From Pirellulales bacterium (GTDB taxonomy: Bacteria; Planctomycetota; Planctomycetia; Pirellulales; JAEUIK01): 64,000 bases of DNA. Of the stretch, positions 37,256 to 46,672 are shown piece by piece. The stretch is from NCBI GenBank assembly GCA_019694435.1, contig JAIBBZ010000016.1:1-64000 (forward strand). The letters run 5' to 3'. Within the stretch, counting starts at the first letter, position 1. Each line of letters starts with the position of its first letter. The translations under genes and the position numbers were made by a program. The notes under the pieces were generated by a model. The model saw nothing but the letters and a program-made list of their open reading frames with translations. It ran no database searches and was not told the origin of the DNA.

Positions 37256-39475
37256 ATGGACGCAGGGCAAAGGACCGGATCGGTTGTCTCCCAGGACACC
37301 CCGAGCGAAGAACCTCCGGCGCTGACTCCGGCCGACATCGCGGCGGCGCTGGCGGAGCCGATTGCGCCGATCCCCAAGTCGCGCTTGTATCGGCTGGGAC
37401 TGGCCGTGGTGGCCATCATGATGGTCTTGCTGCCGGGACTGTATTTGCTGTTGCTCGCCACGATTGCCTACGCGATGTACTGGTACGCGAGCGTAGGCGT
37501 AGCTCAGGCGATGGGACATCGCCCCGGTGCTTATCGCGCCGTTTTCGCCGTGGCACCGCTGTTCGCCGGCGTCACGGTGCTGGTGTTTATGATCAAACCC
37601 ATCTTGGCACGGCGGCAGCAGCGGTTTGCCCCTCATTCGATCGCCTTGGATGACCAGCCGTTGCTGCGGGCGGTACTCGAAGCGCTGTGCCAGCGGCTCG
37701 GCGCGCCGTTTCCGCAGCGGGTCGACCTCGATTGCAACGTCAATGCGTCGGCCGGCTTTCGGCGGGGATTGCGCAGCACATTCAGCAAGGACCTGGTGTT
37801 GACGATCGGGTTACCCCTGGTCTACGGCCTCAGTCTGCGCGAGTTCACCGGCGTCTTGGCCCATGAACTGGGGCACTTCGCACAGGGCGGGGGCCTGCGC
37901 CTGTCGTATGTGATCCGCGCGCTGAACGATTGGTTTGCACGGCTGGTGTTTGAACGCGATGCCTGGGATCAGCGGCTCGCCAGCGCCAGCCAGTTGGGCG
38001 TACCGTATATCTTGCTGCTGGTGGCGATGTGTCGATTCGCGGTTTTTCTGTCGCGGTGCGTGCTCTGGGTGTTCATGGTCGCAGGGCACGCGATCAGCGC
38101 CTTCTTGATGCGGCAGATGGAGTATGACGCCGATCGCTACGAGGCTCAGGTCTGCGGGGTCGAGTCGTTTCGCGCCACCATGGAGCAGCTGCCTCGGCTG
38201 AGCACGGGTCAGCGGCTGGCCTACGATTGGCTGCAAGTGACCTATGCCGAAGGGCGGCTGGCCGCCAACCTGCCGCAGCTCATGTGTGCCGCGAGCAATC
38301 ATCCGGCTGCCGAGATTCTGAGCAAAACGGCGCACCATGACGCGAAACCACGAACAAAGTGGTTGGAGACTCATCCGGCCGACGAGCAGCGAATTGCCGC
38401 CGCCGAGCGTACGGCCGCACCAGGGATCTGCAATTTGCCCGGGCCGGCCACGGCACTCTTTGCGCACCTGGACTCCACGGCCGAACAAGTGACCCGCGAA
38501 CATTATCAGGTCAATCTAGCCGTACCTTGGCGCGCTGAGATGCTGACTTCGACGCCAGAGTTGCTCGCGATTCTGGAGCGTGCCGAGGCTCAGCGCACGG
38601 CTGCAAGCCGGCTGTTTCCCGTGGGCATCAGCACGCTCAGGCCCGTTCCCATGCCGGCCGCCGCGAGCGACGAGCCGGATGGGTGGCGTAAACAATTGCG
38701 CGACGGTGCCGGACAAATGGCCACGCACTTCGACGCCTATCGACAAGCGATGGAGGATTACCACGCGGCCTTCAAGGGGCTATTCAATCTGCAGCAGGCC
38801 GGCGAGTTGTTGCGAGCGCGCGTCCCGGTCAATGCCGCATCCGTTGGCTTGCGCCGTGTGAACGACGCCACGCTGCGCCAACGGCGGGAGACGTACGAGC
38901 AACAGTTGAACGAAGCGATCTCCCGGATGGAGCCTTATGAACAGGCGGCCGGAGATCGGCTCCGAAGTGGCTTGAAATTGGCCTGTGACGGAGGCTCGGG
39001 CACCCACGTCGAAGAGGCCCGCCGCCGCGGGGAGCTTACCCTCTTGTTGCCGACTCTCGAGGCGTTTGCTCGAGCGCGCGAGAGGCTGTTCGCGCTGCAC
39101 CAGGCGCGGGCCTCGCTCCTCGTGCTGGTGATCAATCACGAAAAGTTCAAGCGCAAACGGCGTTTTCGCGAGCAGCAGGAGACGGCCGTCGCCGGCCTGC
39201 TGAGCACGCTTGCCGAGAATTATCGCTCTTGGTGCGAGGTCGCTTATCCATTCGCGGACTTGCCCTCTGGGACATCGATTGCACAGGCGGTGTTCAAGCA
39301 ACCACCCGGCGACGATGCCGCAGCCGTTTCTCAGGCCGCGGAGCAGGTGTTGTCAAAGCTCGAAGTTCTCTACGGGCGACTATTGCAGCACAGCGCATTG
39401 ATCGTGCTCGACGTTGAGCAATCAACTGGCTTGAACGCGGCCGTTTCCGGCAGCCCGGGCGCCACGCACCACTAG
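37256..39475 (+). CDS. Membrane M48-family metallopeptidase with long C-terminal domain
   Basis: The 739-residue protein has two N-terminal membrane helices (about residues 45-80 and 93-115), the zinc motif HELGH (203-207) with the third ligand Glu289 in MEYDADRYE, and two hydrophobic helices between them (about 250-290). This is the layout of HtpX/Ste24-type M48 proteases, but the C-terminal 400 residues, rich in helices and charged residues, greatly exceed HtpX. That part may recruit substrates. The gene's last 4 bases overlap the convergent phosphoesterase gene. Confidence 0.88.
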   Translation: MDAGQRTGSVVSQDTPSEEPPALTPADIAAALAEPIAPIPKSRLYRLGLAVVAIMMVLLPGLYLLLLATIAYAMYWYASVGVAQAMGHRPGAYRAVFAVAPLFAGVTVLVFMIKPILARRQQRFAPHSIALDDQPLLRAVLEALCQRLGAPFPQRVDLDCNVNASAGFRRGLRSTFSKDLVLTIGLPLVYGLSLREFTGVLAHELGHFAQGGGLRLSYVIRALNDWFARLVFERDAWDQRLASASQLGVPYILLLVAMCRFAVFLSRCVLWVFMVAGHAISAFLMRQMEYDADRYEAQVCGVESFRATMEQLPRLSTGQRLAYDWLQVTYAEGRLAANLPQLMCAASNHPAAEILSKTAHHDAKPRTKWLETHPADEQRIAAAERTAAPGICNLPGPATALFAHLDSTAEQVTREHYQVNLAVPWRAEMLTSTPELLAILERAEAQRTAASRLFPVGISTLRPVPMPAAASDEPDGWRKQLRDGAGQMATHFDAYRQAMEDYHAAFKGLFNLQQAGELLRARVPVNAASVGLRRVNDATLRQRRETYEQQLNEAISRMEPYEQAAGDRLRSGLKLACDGGSGTHVEEARRRGELTLLLPTLEAFARARERLFALHQARASLLVLVINHEKFKRKRRFREQQETAVAGLLSTLAENYRSWCEVAYPFADLPSGTSIAQAVFKQPPGDDAAAVSQAAEQVLSKLEVLYGRLLQHSALIVLDVEQSTGLNAAVSGSPGATHH

Positions 39476-40275
39476 CTGGCGAACTCGAATGTGCGTTCGA
39501 TCTGCGGGCGACCATACTCGGCGCCGCCGGTCAGAACCAATACGTTTTCGGCCGCCTGGTAGCGGCCGGCACTGTGCGTGTGTCCGCACAACACGGTGAG
39601 CTGGGTGCGGCGGTGTTGCCGCATCACCTCGAGGATCGCCTGGCCCAGTGCCTGACAGGTGAAATGCGGGAGCCAATGCCGGTCCGAGATCTGCCCCTGG
39701 TACCAGCACGCGCCCTCGAAGGGCGGTACGTGGGTCAGCAACAACACTTCGGGGAACCGCGCGGCCGCCTCGGGCAAGACCCGTCGAACGTGGGCGGCCG
39801 CCTGGTCGCCCAGCGCCTTGAGCACCGGCCAGCGCGACTGCTTGTCGAGCCCGGCAAATTCGCCGATCAGCCGGTGGTCGTTCATCTCGACGAGCGAGCG
39901 CTCGTAGTCGCCCAACCGCGCGTCGCCCCAACCGTCGTGGCCGACCAGACCCACGCTCGGCGCCAGTTCGATCGCGCCGGAATGTGACAACCAGACCAGC
40001 CCGGGCGCGGCCTGCACCAACCGCAGCACCGTCTCGCGGACCGCCGCGATCGAGCTGAAATAGAAGTCGTGATTGCCGAGCACGAAGTAGACCGGCACGC
40101 GCACAGCGGCGGCGAGTTCACGGAGGTGCGCGGCGACCTCGTGACCTTCGGAAATGTCGCCGCCGACCAGCAGGGCAGAGAATTTCCGGCCAGCCAGGTC
40201 GTGCAGAAATGCCGCGACGTCTTCCGCCGAGAGAAAGTTCAGGTGTAGATCGGTCAGCCAGGCGACGCGAACCAT
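39472..40275 (-). CDS. Calcineurin-like metallophosphoesterase
   Basis: All metal-binding motifs are present in 267 residues: DLHLN (Asp9, His11), GGDIS (Asp40), GNHD (67-70), LLTHVPPF and GHTH near the C-terminus. The enzyme hydrolyses a phosphoester; the specific substrate (cyclic nucleotide, nucleotide or protein) cannot be judged. A GAAGG site precedes the ATG. Its stop overlaps the M48 gene's stop, tail to tail. Confidence 0.9.
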   Translation of the reverse strand: MVRVAWLTDLHLNFLSAEDVAAFLHDLAGRKFSALLVGGDISEGHEVAAHLRELAAAVRVPVYFVLGNHDFYFSSIAAVRETVLRLVQAAPGLVWLSHSGAIELAPSVGLVGHDGWGDARLGDYERSLVEMNDHRLIGEFAGLDKQSRWPVLKALGDQAAAHVRRVLPEAAARFPEVLLLTHVPPFEGACWYQGQISDRHWLPHFTCQALGQAILEVMRQHRRTQLTVLCGHTHSAGRYQAAENVLVLTGGAEYGRPQIERTFEFAS

Positions 40276-40321
40276 CGTGTTGCCTTCGCCCGGCGCGAAA
40301 GGGAGAGGCTTGCAGCAGTCT

Positions 40322-41713
40322 TCAAATCAGCTTATTCAGCCCGTTGAGGGCCGCAACCTTGTAGCATTCGGCCAACGTCGGATAGTTGAACACCGTATCG
40401 CGGAAGTATTCGACCTTTCCGTGATGTGCCATGACGGCCTGCCCGACGTGGATCAACTCGCTGGCGCCTTCGCCGATCCCATGGACACCGAGCAGCTCGT
40501 GCGTCTCGGTATGGAACAGCAGTTTCAAGAGTCCGGTCTGGTCGCCCAGAATCTGGCCACGACTGATCTCGCGATAATGGGCCACGCCCGACTCGAACGG
40601 AACGCAAGCGGCGGTCAACTCGTGCTCGGTGCGGCCGACCATCGAGATCTCGGGCACCGAGTAGATCGCGTACGGGTACAAGCCCGGCATCGACTTTCCG
40701 GGTTGCCCGCAGGCATGCAGCGCGGCGAGGCGGCCCTGTTCCATGGCCGTGCTGGCCAGCGCCGGAAACCCGATCACATCGCCGGCGGCATAGATGTGTG
40801 GTACGGAGGTCTGGTAGTGCTCGTTCACCTTGAGCCGGCCGCGATCGTCGGCCGTGAGTCCGGCGGCCGGCAGATTGAGCTGCTCGGTGCGGCCTTGCCG
40901 GCCGGTGGAGAACAGCAGCGTGTCGTTGGCGATGCGCTTGCCGCTGGCCAGAAACGCCACCGGCTTGCCCTCGATCATCTCGACGTAGACGACTTCCTCG
41001 CCAAGGCGGAAGGTGACGCCGTGCGAGCGGAGATGGTACGTCAGGGCGTCGACGATCTCGGTGTCGACGAACTCGAGAATTCGCTGGCGGCCGTCGACCA
41101 GCGTGACCTTCGTCCCCAGCGTGGCGAACATGCTGGCGTACTCGAGCCCGATGATCCCGCCGCCGAGCACGGTCATCGTCCGCGGGATGTTCTGCATGGC
41201 CAGGACGCCGTCGCTGTCGAGGATCGCCTCGCCCGTCAGATGTACGTTCTCAGGTCGGGCCGGTTCGGTGCCGGGGGCGAGCACGAACTTTTCCGACGTC
41301 ACGCGGATGGTGCCGCGCTCGTAGTCCTGGACGAGGATCGTGTGCGGTTCTTCGAAGCGGGCTTCGCCGGTCAGCACGCGCACGCCGTTGCGCGTCATTT
41401 GTGCGTGGATGATTTGGATCTCGTTGCGGACCACGTAGTTGATCCGGACCGTCAGATCGGCCATGCCGATCGACTCTTTCACGCGGTAGTCCTGGCCATA
41501 GACGCTCTTGAGCCGGTAGCCCGAGAGATAGAGGATCGCTTCGCGCAGCGTTTTCGAGGGGATCGTGCCGGTGTTGACGCAAACGCCGCCGACCGATTGG
41601 CGGCGATCGACGATCGCCACGCGACGGCCAAGCTTGGCCGCCGCGATGGCGGCGCGCTGACCGGCAGGACCGGTGCCGACAACCAGCAGGTCGCAATCGT
41701 ACGGAGAGCTCAT
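40322..41713 (-). CDS. sthA: Soluble pyridine nucleotide transhydrogenase-like flavoprotein
   Basis: The 463-residue protein belongs to the pyridine nucleotide-disulfide oxidoreductase family. FAD binding is GTGPAGQ (13-19), NAD(P) binding is LGGGIIGLEYASM, and the second FAD motif is YAAGDVIGFPAL. In the redox-active position it has CVNTGTIPSK: Cys45 is present but the second cysteine is Thr50, as in SthA, where GTIPSK is typical. It therefore cannot form the lipoamide-dehydrogenase disulfide and likely transfers hydride between NADPH and NAD+. The ATG at 41713 follows a plausible promoter. The frame is open upstream but not protein-like. Confidence 0.88.
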   Translation of the reverse strand: MSSPYDCDLLVVGTGPAGQRAAIAAAKLGRRVAIVDRRQSVGGVCVNTGTIPSKTLREAILYLSGYRLKSVYGQDYRVKESIGMADLTVRINYVVRNEIQIIHAQMTRNGVRVLTGEARFEEPHTILVQDYERGTIRVTSEKFVLAPGTEPARPENVHLTGEAILDSDGVLAMQNIPRTMTVLGGGIIGLEYASMFATLGTKVTLVDGRQRILEFVDTEIVDALTYHLRSHGVTFRLGEEVVYVEMIEGKPVAFLASGKRIANDTLLFSTGRQGRTEQLNLPAAGLTADDRGRLKVNEHYQTSVPHIYAAGDVIGFPALASTAMEQGRLAALHACGQPGKSMPGLYPYAIYSVPEISMVGRTEHELTAACVPFESGVAHYREISRGQILGDQTGLLKLLFHTETHELLGVHGIGEGASELIHVGQAVMAHHGKVEYFRDTVFNYPTLAECYKVAALNGLNKLI

Positions 41714-41760
41714 AGCGGCGTCCTTGCGCGAGTTGGTGCGGCCGAACCCGGCAGCGAGGA

Positions 41761-41790
41761 AATATACCCGGGCCGGCCGTCCTCTCCCAA
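41761..41790 (-). promoter_or_regulatory. Possible promoter of the transhydrogenase gene
   Basis: On the minus strand TTGGGA (41790-41785) and TATATT (41766-41761) are 18 bases apart. Initiation near 41754 would give a leader of about 41 nt and supports the ATG at 41713. Confidence 0.4.
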
Positions 41791-41873
41791 GTGCGCAGGG
41801 GAGCGGTACGATGACGCAGGCCCGGTCGTGCGGGGCGCCGCGGTCGAACCGCGGTCGCAATGGTTGGCGCGGC

Positions 41874-42632
41874 TCAGGCTTCGACTCCCACCCAGCGCAG
41901 CGCGACACCGACCAGGTAAGCGACCAGGGCTGCCCCGCCGCCGACGAGCAGGGTTTCGCCCGCGGCCCGCCAACGGTTCTGCTGGAGCACGTAGCCTTTG
42001 AGCATGCCGGTGATCGCGAATACCAGCGCCGTGGCAATTGCGCTCAAGGTGAACAGCCACGCGCGGTCGTGCGCCGAAAACACGGCAAACGGCACCAGCG
42101 GCACGGCGCCGGCCAGGCAGAATGCCGCAAAGGTCGCCACTGCCGCGCGGATCGGCGAAGGCGAGTCGAGCCGTAGCCCTAGTTCGTCCGTGAGCATCGT
42201 GTCGATCCATTGCCGCTCGTTTTTCGTGATCACGTCGACGATCCGTTCGAGCACGTCGCCCGAGAAGCCCTTGGCGGCGAAAATCTGCCGTACTTCCTCG
42301 CGCTCTCCCTCGGGAATCAACTCGATGTGCCGGCGCTCGACGTCGCGGGCATGTTGAACAACCTCGTGGTCGGTCTTGGTGCTCAGATAGTTGCCCATGG
42401 CCATGCTGAAGCCGTCGCCCAACAGGTTGGCCAGCCCCAGGATGACGGCGACGCCGCTGGAGAGTTGGGCACCGGCCACGCCGCACACGACGGCAAACGT
42501 CGTGACGCCGCCGTCGATGGCCCCGAACACGAAATCGCGCAGGTAGCTGTGGCTGGTGGCCGCCGCGAGGCGCGCCCCGATCGCGTCGGGCGTATGTTCG
42601 GCCGACAGGTCAGTGGGCATCGGGGTTTGCAT
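41874..42632 (-). CDS. VIT1/CCC1-family iron/manganese transporter
   Basis: The 252-residue protein has the family's opening DFVFGAIDGGVTTFAVVCGVAGA with the conserved Asp in the first helix, then GLANLLGDGFSMAMGNYLSTK in helix two. A cytoplasmic helical loop rich in Glu and His follows (about residues 90-150), where related proteins bind metal, and then three hydrophobic helices. It probably moves Fe(II) or Mn(II) across a membrane. It lies between the transhydrogenase and a universal stress protein on the same strand. Confidence 0.88.
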   Translation of the reverse strand: MQTPMPTDLSAEHTPDAIGARLAAATSHSYLRDFVFGAIDGGVTTFAVVCGVAGAQLSSGVAVILGLANLLGDGFSMAMGNYLSTKTDHEVVQHARDVERRHIELIPEGEREEVRQIFAAKGFSGDVLERIVDVITKNERQWIDTMLTDELGLRLDSPSPIRAAVATFAAFCLAGAVPLVPFAVFSAHDRAWLFTLSAIATALVFAITGMLKGYVLQQNRWRAAGETLLVGGGAALVAYLVGVALRWVGVEA

Positions 42633-42671
42633 ACGTCGACTCTCGCCGTTGGCCCGCAGCGGGCGGCGCCC

Positions 42672-43592
42672 CTAGGGGTGATGGTGCCGCACGATCAACA
42701 CCGAGCAGGGCGAATGGTTCAAGACGCGTTCGGAGGTGCTGCCCAGCAGAATGCGGCCCAACATGCCGACACCCCGCGCGCCGAGCACCAGCAACCCGGC
42801 CGATTCGGCGGCCGCCGCGGCCAGAATCTGCTCGGCGGCGTGCCCTTCGGCGACGATCGGTGTTTGATTGGCGAAGGGCGCCGGCAAACTCGTGCACAGC
42901 TTGACCAGTTCCTCCTGGCGATGCTGTTTTTCGGCCTCGTGCTCGCGAACCCAGACTTGCGCCATGGCTTCGGCATCGGCACTCCGGGCGCGCTGTTCGA
43001 GCCAGGTCGGCAGCTCGCCGGCAAACATCGATTCGATGACGCCAATCACCTTGCCGACCGTCTGGGCCGGCCAGGTGAAGCGATGCAACATGGTGGCCGC
43101 TTCGCTGCTGGTGCCTTGACCGTCGCACGCCAGCAAGATGCGCAAGGGTACGCTTTCGGGTACGTGCTCGGCCTCGCGATGGACGAGCACCGGAAGATGC
43201 GCGGCATGTACCACGGCGCGCGCGACGGCGCCCATCAGACCTTTGCGTCCGGTGCCGGTTCCGTGGGCTCCGATCACGATCAAATCGGCTCGAATTTCGT
43301 CGGCAGCGGCCAAAAGCCCCGGACCGGGGCTGCGTTCGCCGACGATCGTCTGGGCCGTCGATTGCAGCCCCTCGGGCAGGTAGCTTTTGGCCTCGGCGAA
43401 CACGACCTCGGCCAAGGCCTTCCGAGCCCGGGAGTGCATTTCGTTGGCCCGATCAGCCGGGGCGTTGAAATGCACCTCGGGCACGGCGTAGTAAATCGCG
43501 AGTTGATCGTTGGCAGGCGAAAGCCAGCCGGCAACGCGTTTGACCGCGGCAAAACTGCTGGTCGATCCGTCGACACCGAAGAGGACTTTCAT
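42672..43592 (-). CDS. Tandem universal stress protein (two UspA domains)
   Basis: The 306-residue protein has two Usp folds. The first begins MKVLFGVDGSTSS and ends with GAHGTGTGRKGLMGAV; the second begins ILLACDGQGTSSEA and ends with GARGVGMLGRILLGST. The second matches the ATP-binding G-x2-G-x9-G-S/T motif; the first has Ala in place of the last Ser/Thr. A promoter-like pair lies about 80 bases upstream. It is probably involved in stress or stationary-phase physiology. Confidence 0.9.
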   Translation of the reverse strand: MKVLFGVDGSTSSFAAVKRVAGWLSPANDQLAIYYAVPEVHFNAPADRANEMHSRARKALAEVVFAEAKSYLPEGLQSTAQTIVGERSPGPGLLAAADEIRADLIVIGAHGTGTGRKGLMGAVARAVVHAAHLPVLVHREAEHVPESVPLRILLACDGQGTSSEAATMLHRFTWPAQTVGKVIGVIESMFAGELPTWLEQRARSADAEAMAQVWVREHEAEKQHRQEELVKLCTSLPAPFANQTPIVAEGHAAEQILAAAAAESAGLLVLGARGVGMLGRILLGSTSERVLNHSPCSVLIVRHHHP

Positions 43593-43669
43593 GGCAGGGC
43601 TTCCTCATGCTTGCCGCGCTTTGCCAGATACCCGGCGGAAGGACACCGTCGGCCAGCGCTGCGCCTGGC

Positions 43670-43698
43670 AAGATACGGTTGAGCAAGCAGAATGCCAA
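43670..43698 (-). promoter_or_regulatory. Possible promoter of the universal stress protein gene
   Basis: On the minus strand TTGGCA (43698-43693) and TATCTT (43675-43670) are 17 bases apart. The -35 matches at 5 of 6 positions and the -10 at 4 of 6. The leader would be about 70 nt. Confidence 0.35.
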
Positions 43699-43835
43699 GT
43701 GCGTCGCGCGCAGCACATGGCGTCTTGGCAGCAAGAGTTAGGGCGATCTCCGATGCGAAAAACCCGCTGGTAACCGTGCTTAGAGAGCGCAGCTCCGAGC
43801 CTTGCCGTGCGTCTTCGCACTCTGCAAAGGGAGGC

Positions 43836-44870
43836 TCAGGCCAGGGCCAATTTGTACTCGGCCCCTGCGCGTTCTTCGACGTATTGAGGGACCGCATAGC
43901 CCGGCAGGCGCTCGCGCAGACCGGCCACCAGTAGGCGCCCCTCTTCGATGGGCACGGCGAAGTGTGCGGCGCCGGCCACACGATCCAAATGGTGCAGGTA
44001 ATACGGCACGACGCGCAAGGCCGTGAGCCGTTCGCACAGTTCGACCAGTGCTCTGAGTTCGTCGTTTACTCCCCGCAGCAGGACGGCCTGGTTGAGCACC
44101 GGAATTCCCGCGTCGACCAGGCGCGCGAGAGCGGCTGCCACGGCGTCGTCGAGTTCGCGCGGATGGTTGGCGTGGACCACGACCCAAGGCGTCAGCCGCG
44201 TCGACCGCAACCAGGCAATCAATTCGCCGGTGACTCGCTGCGGCAGGACGATTGGCAGCCGGGTGTGCACGCGCAGCCGTTGCACCTGGGGGATCAACGC
44301 GATCCGCTCGGCCAGTGCGGCCAGAGTCGAGTCGACCAGCGTCAACGGGTCGCCGCCGCTGAGAATCACCTCGCGACAAGCGGGGTCTGCCTCGATGGCG
44401 GCCAGCGCCCGATCCCAGGCCGCCAGACCGCGGGGAGCTGTCTCGTAGGGGAAATGTCGGCGAAAGCAGTACCGGCAATGCACGGCGCAGGCCCCCGTGG
44501 TGACCAGCAGTGCTCGGCCGTGATATTTGCGCAGCACGCCGGGTGAAAGCAGTGCGGCGCCGTCGCCGACCGGGTCTTGCAGGTCGCCGGGAACTGCGAT
44601 GAGCTCGTCCGACACGGGCAAGACCTGTCGCAACAACGGGTCGTGCCCGTCGCCGCGGCGCACGCGAGCCAGGTATTCCCGGGTCACGAAGAGCGGAAAG
44701 CCGTCGGCCGCCTTGCGGATTTCGGCCGCCTGCGCCGACGGCAACTGCAACAAGCGGCAAAGTTCATCGGCATCGCGCACGGCGTTGCGCAGGGCCTCGG
44801 GCCAGGGCGGCGGCTGGCTTGCCGGAACGTGGGGGCGGACAGATTGAGCTTGGTTCGCTAGAATGCTCAC
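43836..44870 (-). CDS. epmB: EF-P (R)-beta-lysylation protein, lysine 2,3-aminomutase family
   Basis: EpmB converts (S)-alpha-lysine to (R)-beta-lysine, the group later attached to elongation factor P. The 344-residue radical-SAM protein has the cluster motif CAVHCRYC (Cys128, Cys132, Cys135) and SGGDPL. PLP lysine-binding is expected near the C-terminus. Its length is that of EpmB, lacking the longer C-terminus of clostridial aminomutases. The start is GTG at 44870. It is divergent from efp and close to epmA, the ligase, which makes the assignment strong. Confidence 0.93.
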   Translation of the reverse strand: MSILANQAQSVRPHVPASQPPPWPEALRNAVRDADELCRLLQLPSAQAAEIRKAADGFPLFVTREYLARVRRGDGHDPLLRQVLPVSDELIAVPGDLQDPVGDGAALLSPGVLRKYHGRALLVTTGACAVHCRYCFRRHFPYETAPRGLAAWDRALAAIEADPACREVILSGGDPLTLVDSTLAALAERIALIPQVQRLRVHTRLPIVLPQRVTGELIAWLRSTRLTPWVVVHANHPRELDDAVAAALARLVDAGIPVLNQAVLLRGVNDELRALVELCERLTALRVVPYYLHHLDRVAGAAHFAVPIEEGRLLVAGLRERLPGYAVPQYVEERAGAEYKLALA

Positions 44871-44936
44871 TTCACCTGCCTTTGGCCCCGGCTCTTCGGG
44901 GCGGGCGCAGCACCTCGGTCAGCCGCTCGAATGCCC

Positions 44937-44942
44937 TATAAG
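44937..44942 (+). promoter_or_regulatory. Possible -10 for efp
   Basis: TATAAG lies 84 bases before the efp start in the divergent epmB/efp gap of 155 bases. No matching -35 is clear. Confidence 0.3.
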
Positions 44943-45025
44943 TGGGGTGGCGCGGGCGGGTCCTGGACGGTGTCTGCCCAGCCTAACAGAACCCTGGTAA
45001 GTGCGATACGACGTAGGAACAGCAA

Positions 45026-45595
45026 GTGCCCAGCTACAACACGAGTGAATTTCGCAAGGGTCTCAAGGTCCAGATGGACGGCGACCCGTATCACATGATC
45101 GAGTGCAACTTCGTCAAGCCAGGCAAGGGCCAGGCGTTGTACAAGTGCAAGCTCAAGAACCTGCTGCGCGGCACGGTGCTCGACAAGACCTACAAGAGCG
45201 GCGACACGATCGAGGCGGCCGACATTACGGAAATCGAGGCCCAGTTCCTCTATCGCCAGACCGACAAGTTCGTGTTCATGGACAACACGTCCTTCGAGCA
45301 GTACGAACTGAACGAGTCGCAGGTCGACGAGGCCTGGAAGTACCTCAAGGAGGGCATGGTTTGCAGCATGATGCTGTTCAACAACAATCCGATCAGCGTC
45401 ACGCCGCCCAACCATGTGGTGCTGAAGATCGAGTACTGCGAGCCCGCGGTTCGCGGTAACACGGCCACGAACCTGACCAAGCCGGTCAAGACCGAAACGG
45501 GGGCCGAGTTTATCTGCCCGGCGTTCCTGGAGATGGGCGACTCGATTCGCGTCGACACGCGGACCGGCGAGTACATCGAGCGCGTGCGCGAATAG
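45026..45595 (+). CDS. efp: Translation elongation factor P
   Basis: EF-P relieves ribosome stalling at polyproline stretches. The 189-residue protein starts at a GTG codon with TAGGAAC upstream. Lys34 in FVKPGKGQALYK is the residue modified by EpmA/EpmB in other bacteria and is conserved. The three beta-barrel domains are full length, ending TGEYIERVRE. The modifying enzymes lie on both sides (epmB divergent, epmA 48 bases downstream). The proline-rich VWA and lipoprotein linkers in this window are obvious clients. Confidence 0.97.
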   Translation: MPSYNTSEFRKGLKVQMDGDPYHMIECNFVKPGKGQALYKCKLKNLLRGTVLDKTYKSGDTIEAADITEIEAQFLYRQTDKFVFMDNTSFEQYELNESQVDEAWKYLKEGMVCSMMLFNNNPISVTPPNHVVLKIEYCEPAVRGNTATNLTKPVKTETGAEFICPAFLEMGDSIRVDTRTGEYIERVRE

Positions 45596-45643
45596 ACGCC
45601 GCGCGTCGCCGCGTGCCTCGCCGGCGCGGCCCGGTCGAACTTT

Positions 45644-46651
45644 ATGGCCTCGCATTCCTCGCGCGCATCGACCGATTGGCGGCCGACGGCCTCTTGGGCC
45701 ACGTTGCGTCGGCGAGCCGAACTGCTGGCCGAGCTGCGCGGATTTTTTGCCGAACGCGGGTTTCTCGAGGTGGAAACGCCGCTGGCCTCGGCCGACACGG
45801 TCGTCGACCGCCACCTCGACCCGCTCGGCCTGACTCTGCCCGACGATCCGCGCCGGCCCGATGTTGGCCAGCGGCTGTGGCTGCAAACCTCGCCGGAGTT
45901 CGCGATGAAGCGTCTCGTGGCGGCCGGGGCAGGGCCCATCTATCAGGTGGCGAAGGCCTTTCGCGCCGCCGAGCGAGGGCGCTGGCACAACCCCGAGTTC
46001 ACGCTTGTCGAATGGTATCGCCCGGGCGACGATCTGGCCGCCGGGGTGAGCTTGTTGAGCGAACTGGGCGAACGATTGCTGGGCCGCGGCCCGGCCGAAA
46101 TGCTGACCTATGCCGACGCCTTCCGTCGCCATGCGAATGTCGACCCGCTCGCCGCGCCCGTCGCTGAATTGGCGGACGCACTGCGCTGCGCGGGCCAATC
46201 CTGGCCCGACGGCTTGCCGGTCGACGAGCCGCACCGCGATGCCTGGCTCGACCTGGTGCTCGATGCCTTGGTCGCTCCGCGGCTTGGGCTGACGCGCCCG
46301 GCGATCGTGACCCACTACCCAGCCAGCCAGGCGGCGTTGGCGCGCGTGGCGACGGACGATCCGCGCGTGGCCGAGCGGTTCGAGCTGTTCGCCGCGGGCC
46401 TGGAATTGGCCAACGGCTACCACGAGCTGCTCGATGCCGACGTGCTGTCCGAGCGGATCGCCCGGGCCAATGCCGCGCGGCAAGCGGATGGCAAGCCGAC
46501 GTTGCCCGTCGAGAGTCGGCTGCTGGGCGCCATGCGCACCGGCCTGCCGGCATGTGCCGGATGTGCCTTGGGCTTCGATCGGCTGGTGGCCGTGGCCGTG
46601 GGGGCTTCGTCGCTCGACGAAGTGCTCGCCTTTCCGATCGAACGGGCCTGA
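45644..46651 (+). CDS. epmA: EF-P beta-lysine ligase (GenX/PoxA/YjeA)
   Basis: EpmA attaches (R)-beta-lysine to Lys34 of EF-P. It is a truncated lysyl-tRNA synthetase paralogue of 335 residues without the N-terminal anticodon-binding domain. Class II motif 2 is FRAAERGRWHNPEFTLVEWYR and motif 3 is GCALGFDRLVAVAVGA. It directly follows efp on the same strand and complements epmB. EpmC, the hydroxylase found in enterobacteria, is not in the window. Confidence 0.94.
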   Translation: MASHSSRASTDWRPTASWATLRRRAELLAELRGFFAERGFLEVETPLASADTVVDRHLDPLGLTLPDDPRRPDVGQRLWLQTSPEFAMKRLVAAGAGPIYQVAKAFRAAERGRWHNPEFTLVEWYRPGDDLAAGVSLLSELGERLLGRGPAEMLTYADAFRRHANVDPLAAPVAELADALRCAGQSWPDGLPVDEPHRDAWLDLVLDALVAPRLGLTRPAIVTHYPASQAALARVATDDPRVAERFELFAAGLELANGYHELLDADVLSERIARANAARQADGKPTLPVESRLLGAMRTGLPACAGCALGFDRLVAVAVGASSLDEVLAFPIERA

Positions 46652-46672
46652 AACACAGGGCAACCGGGAGCG

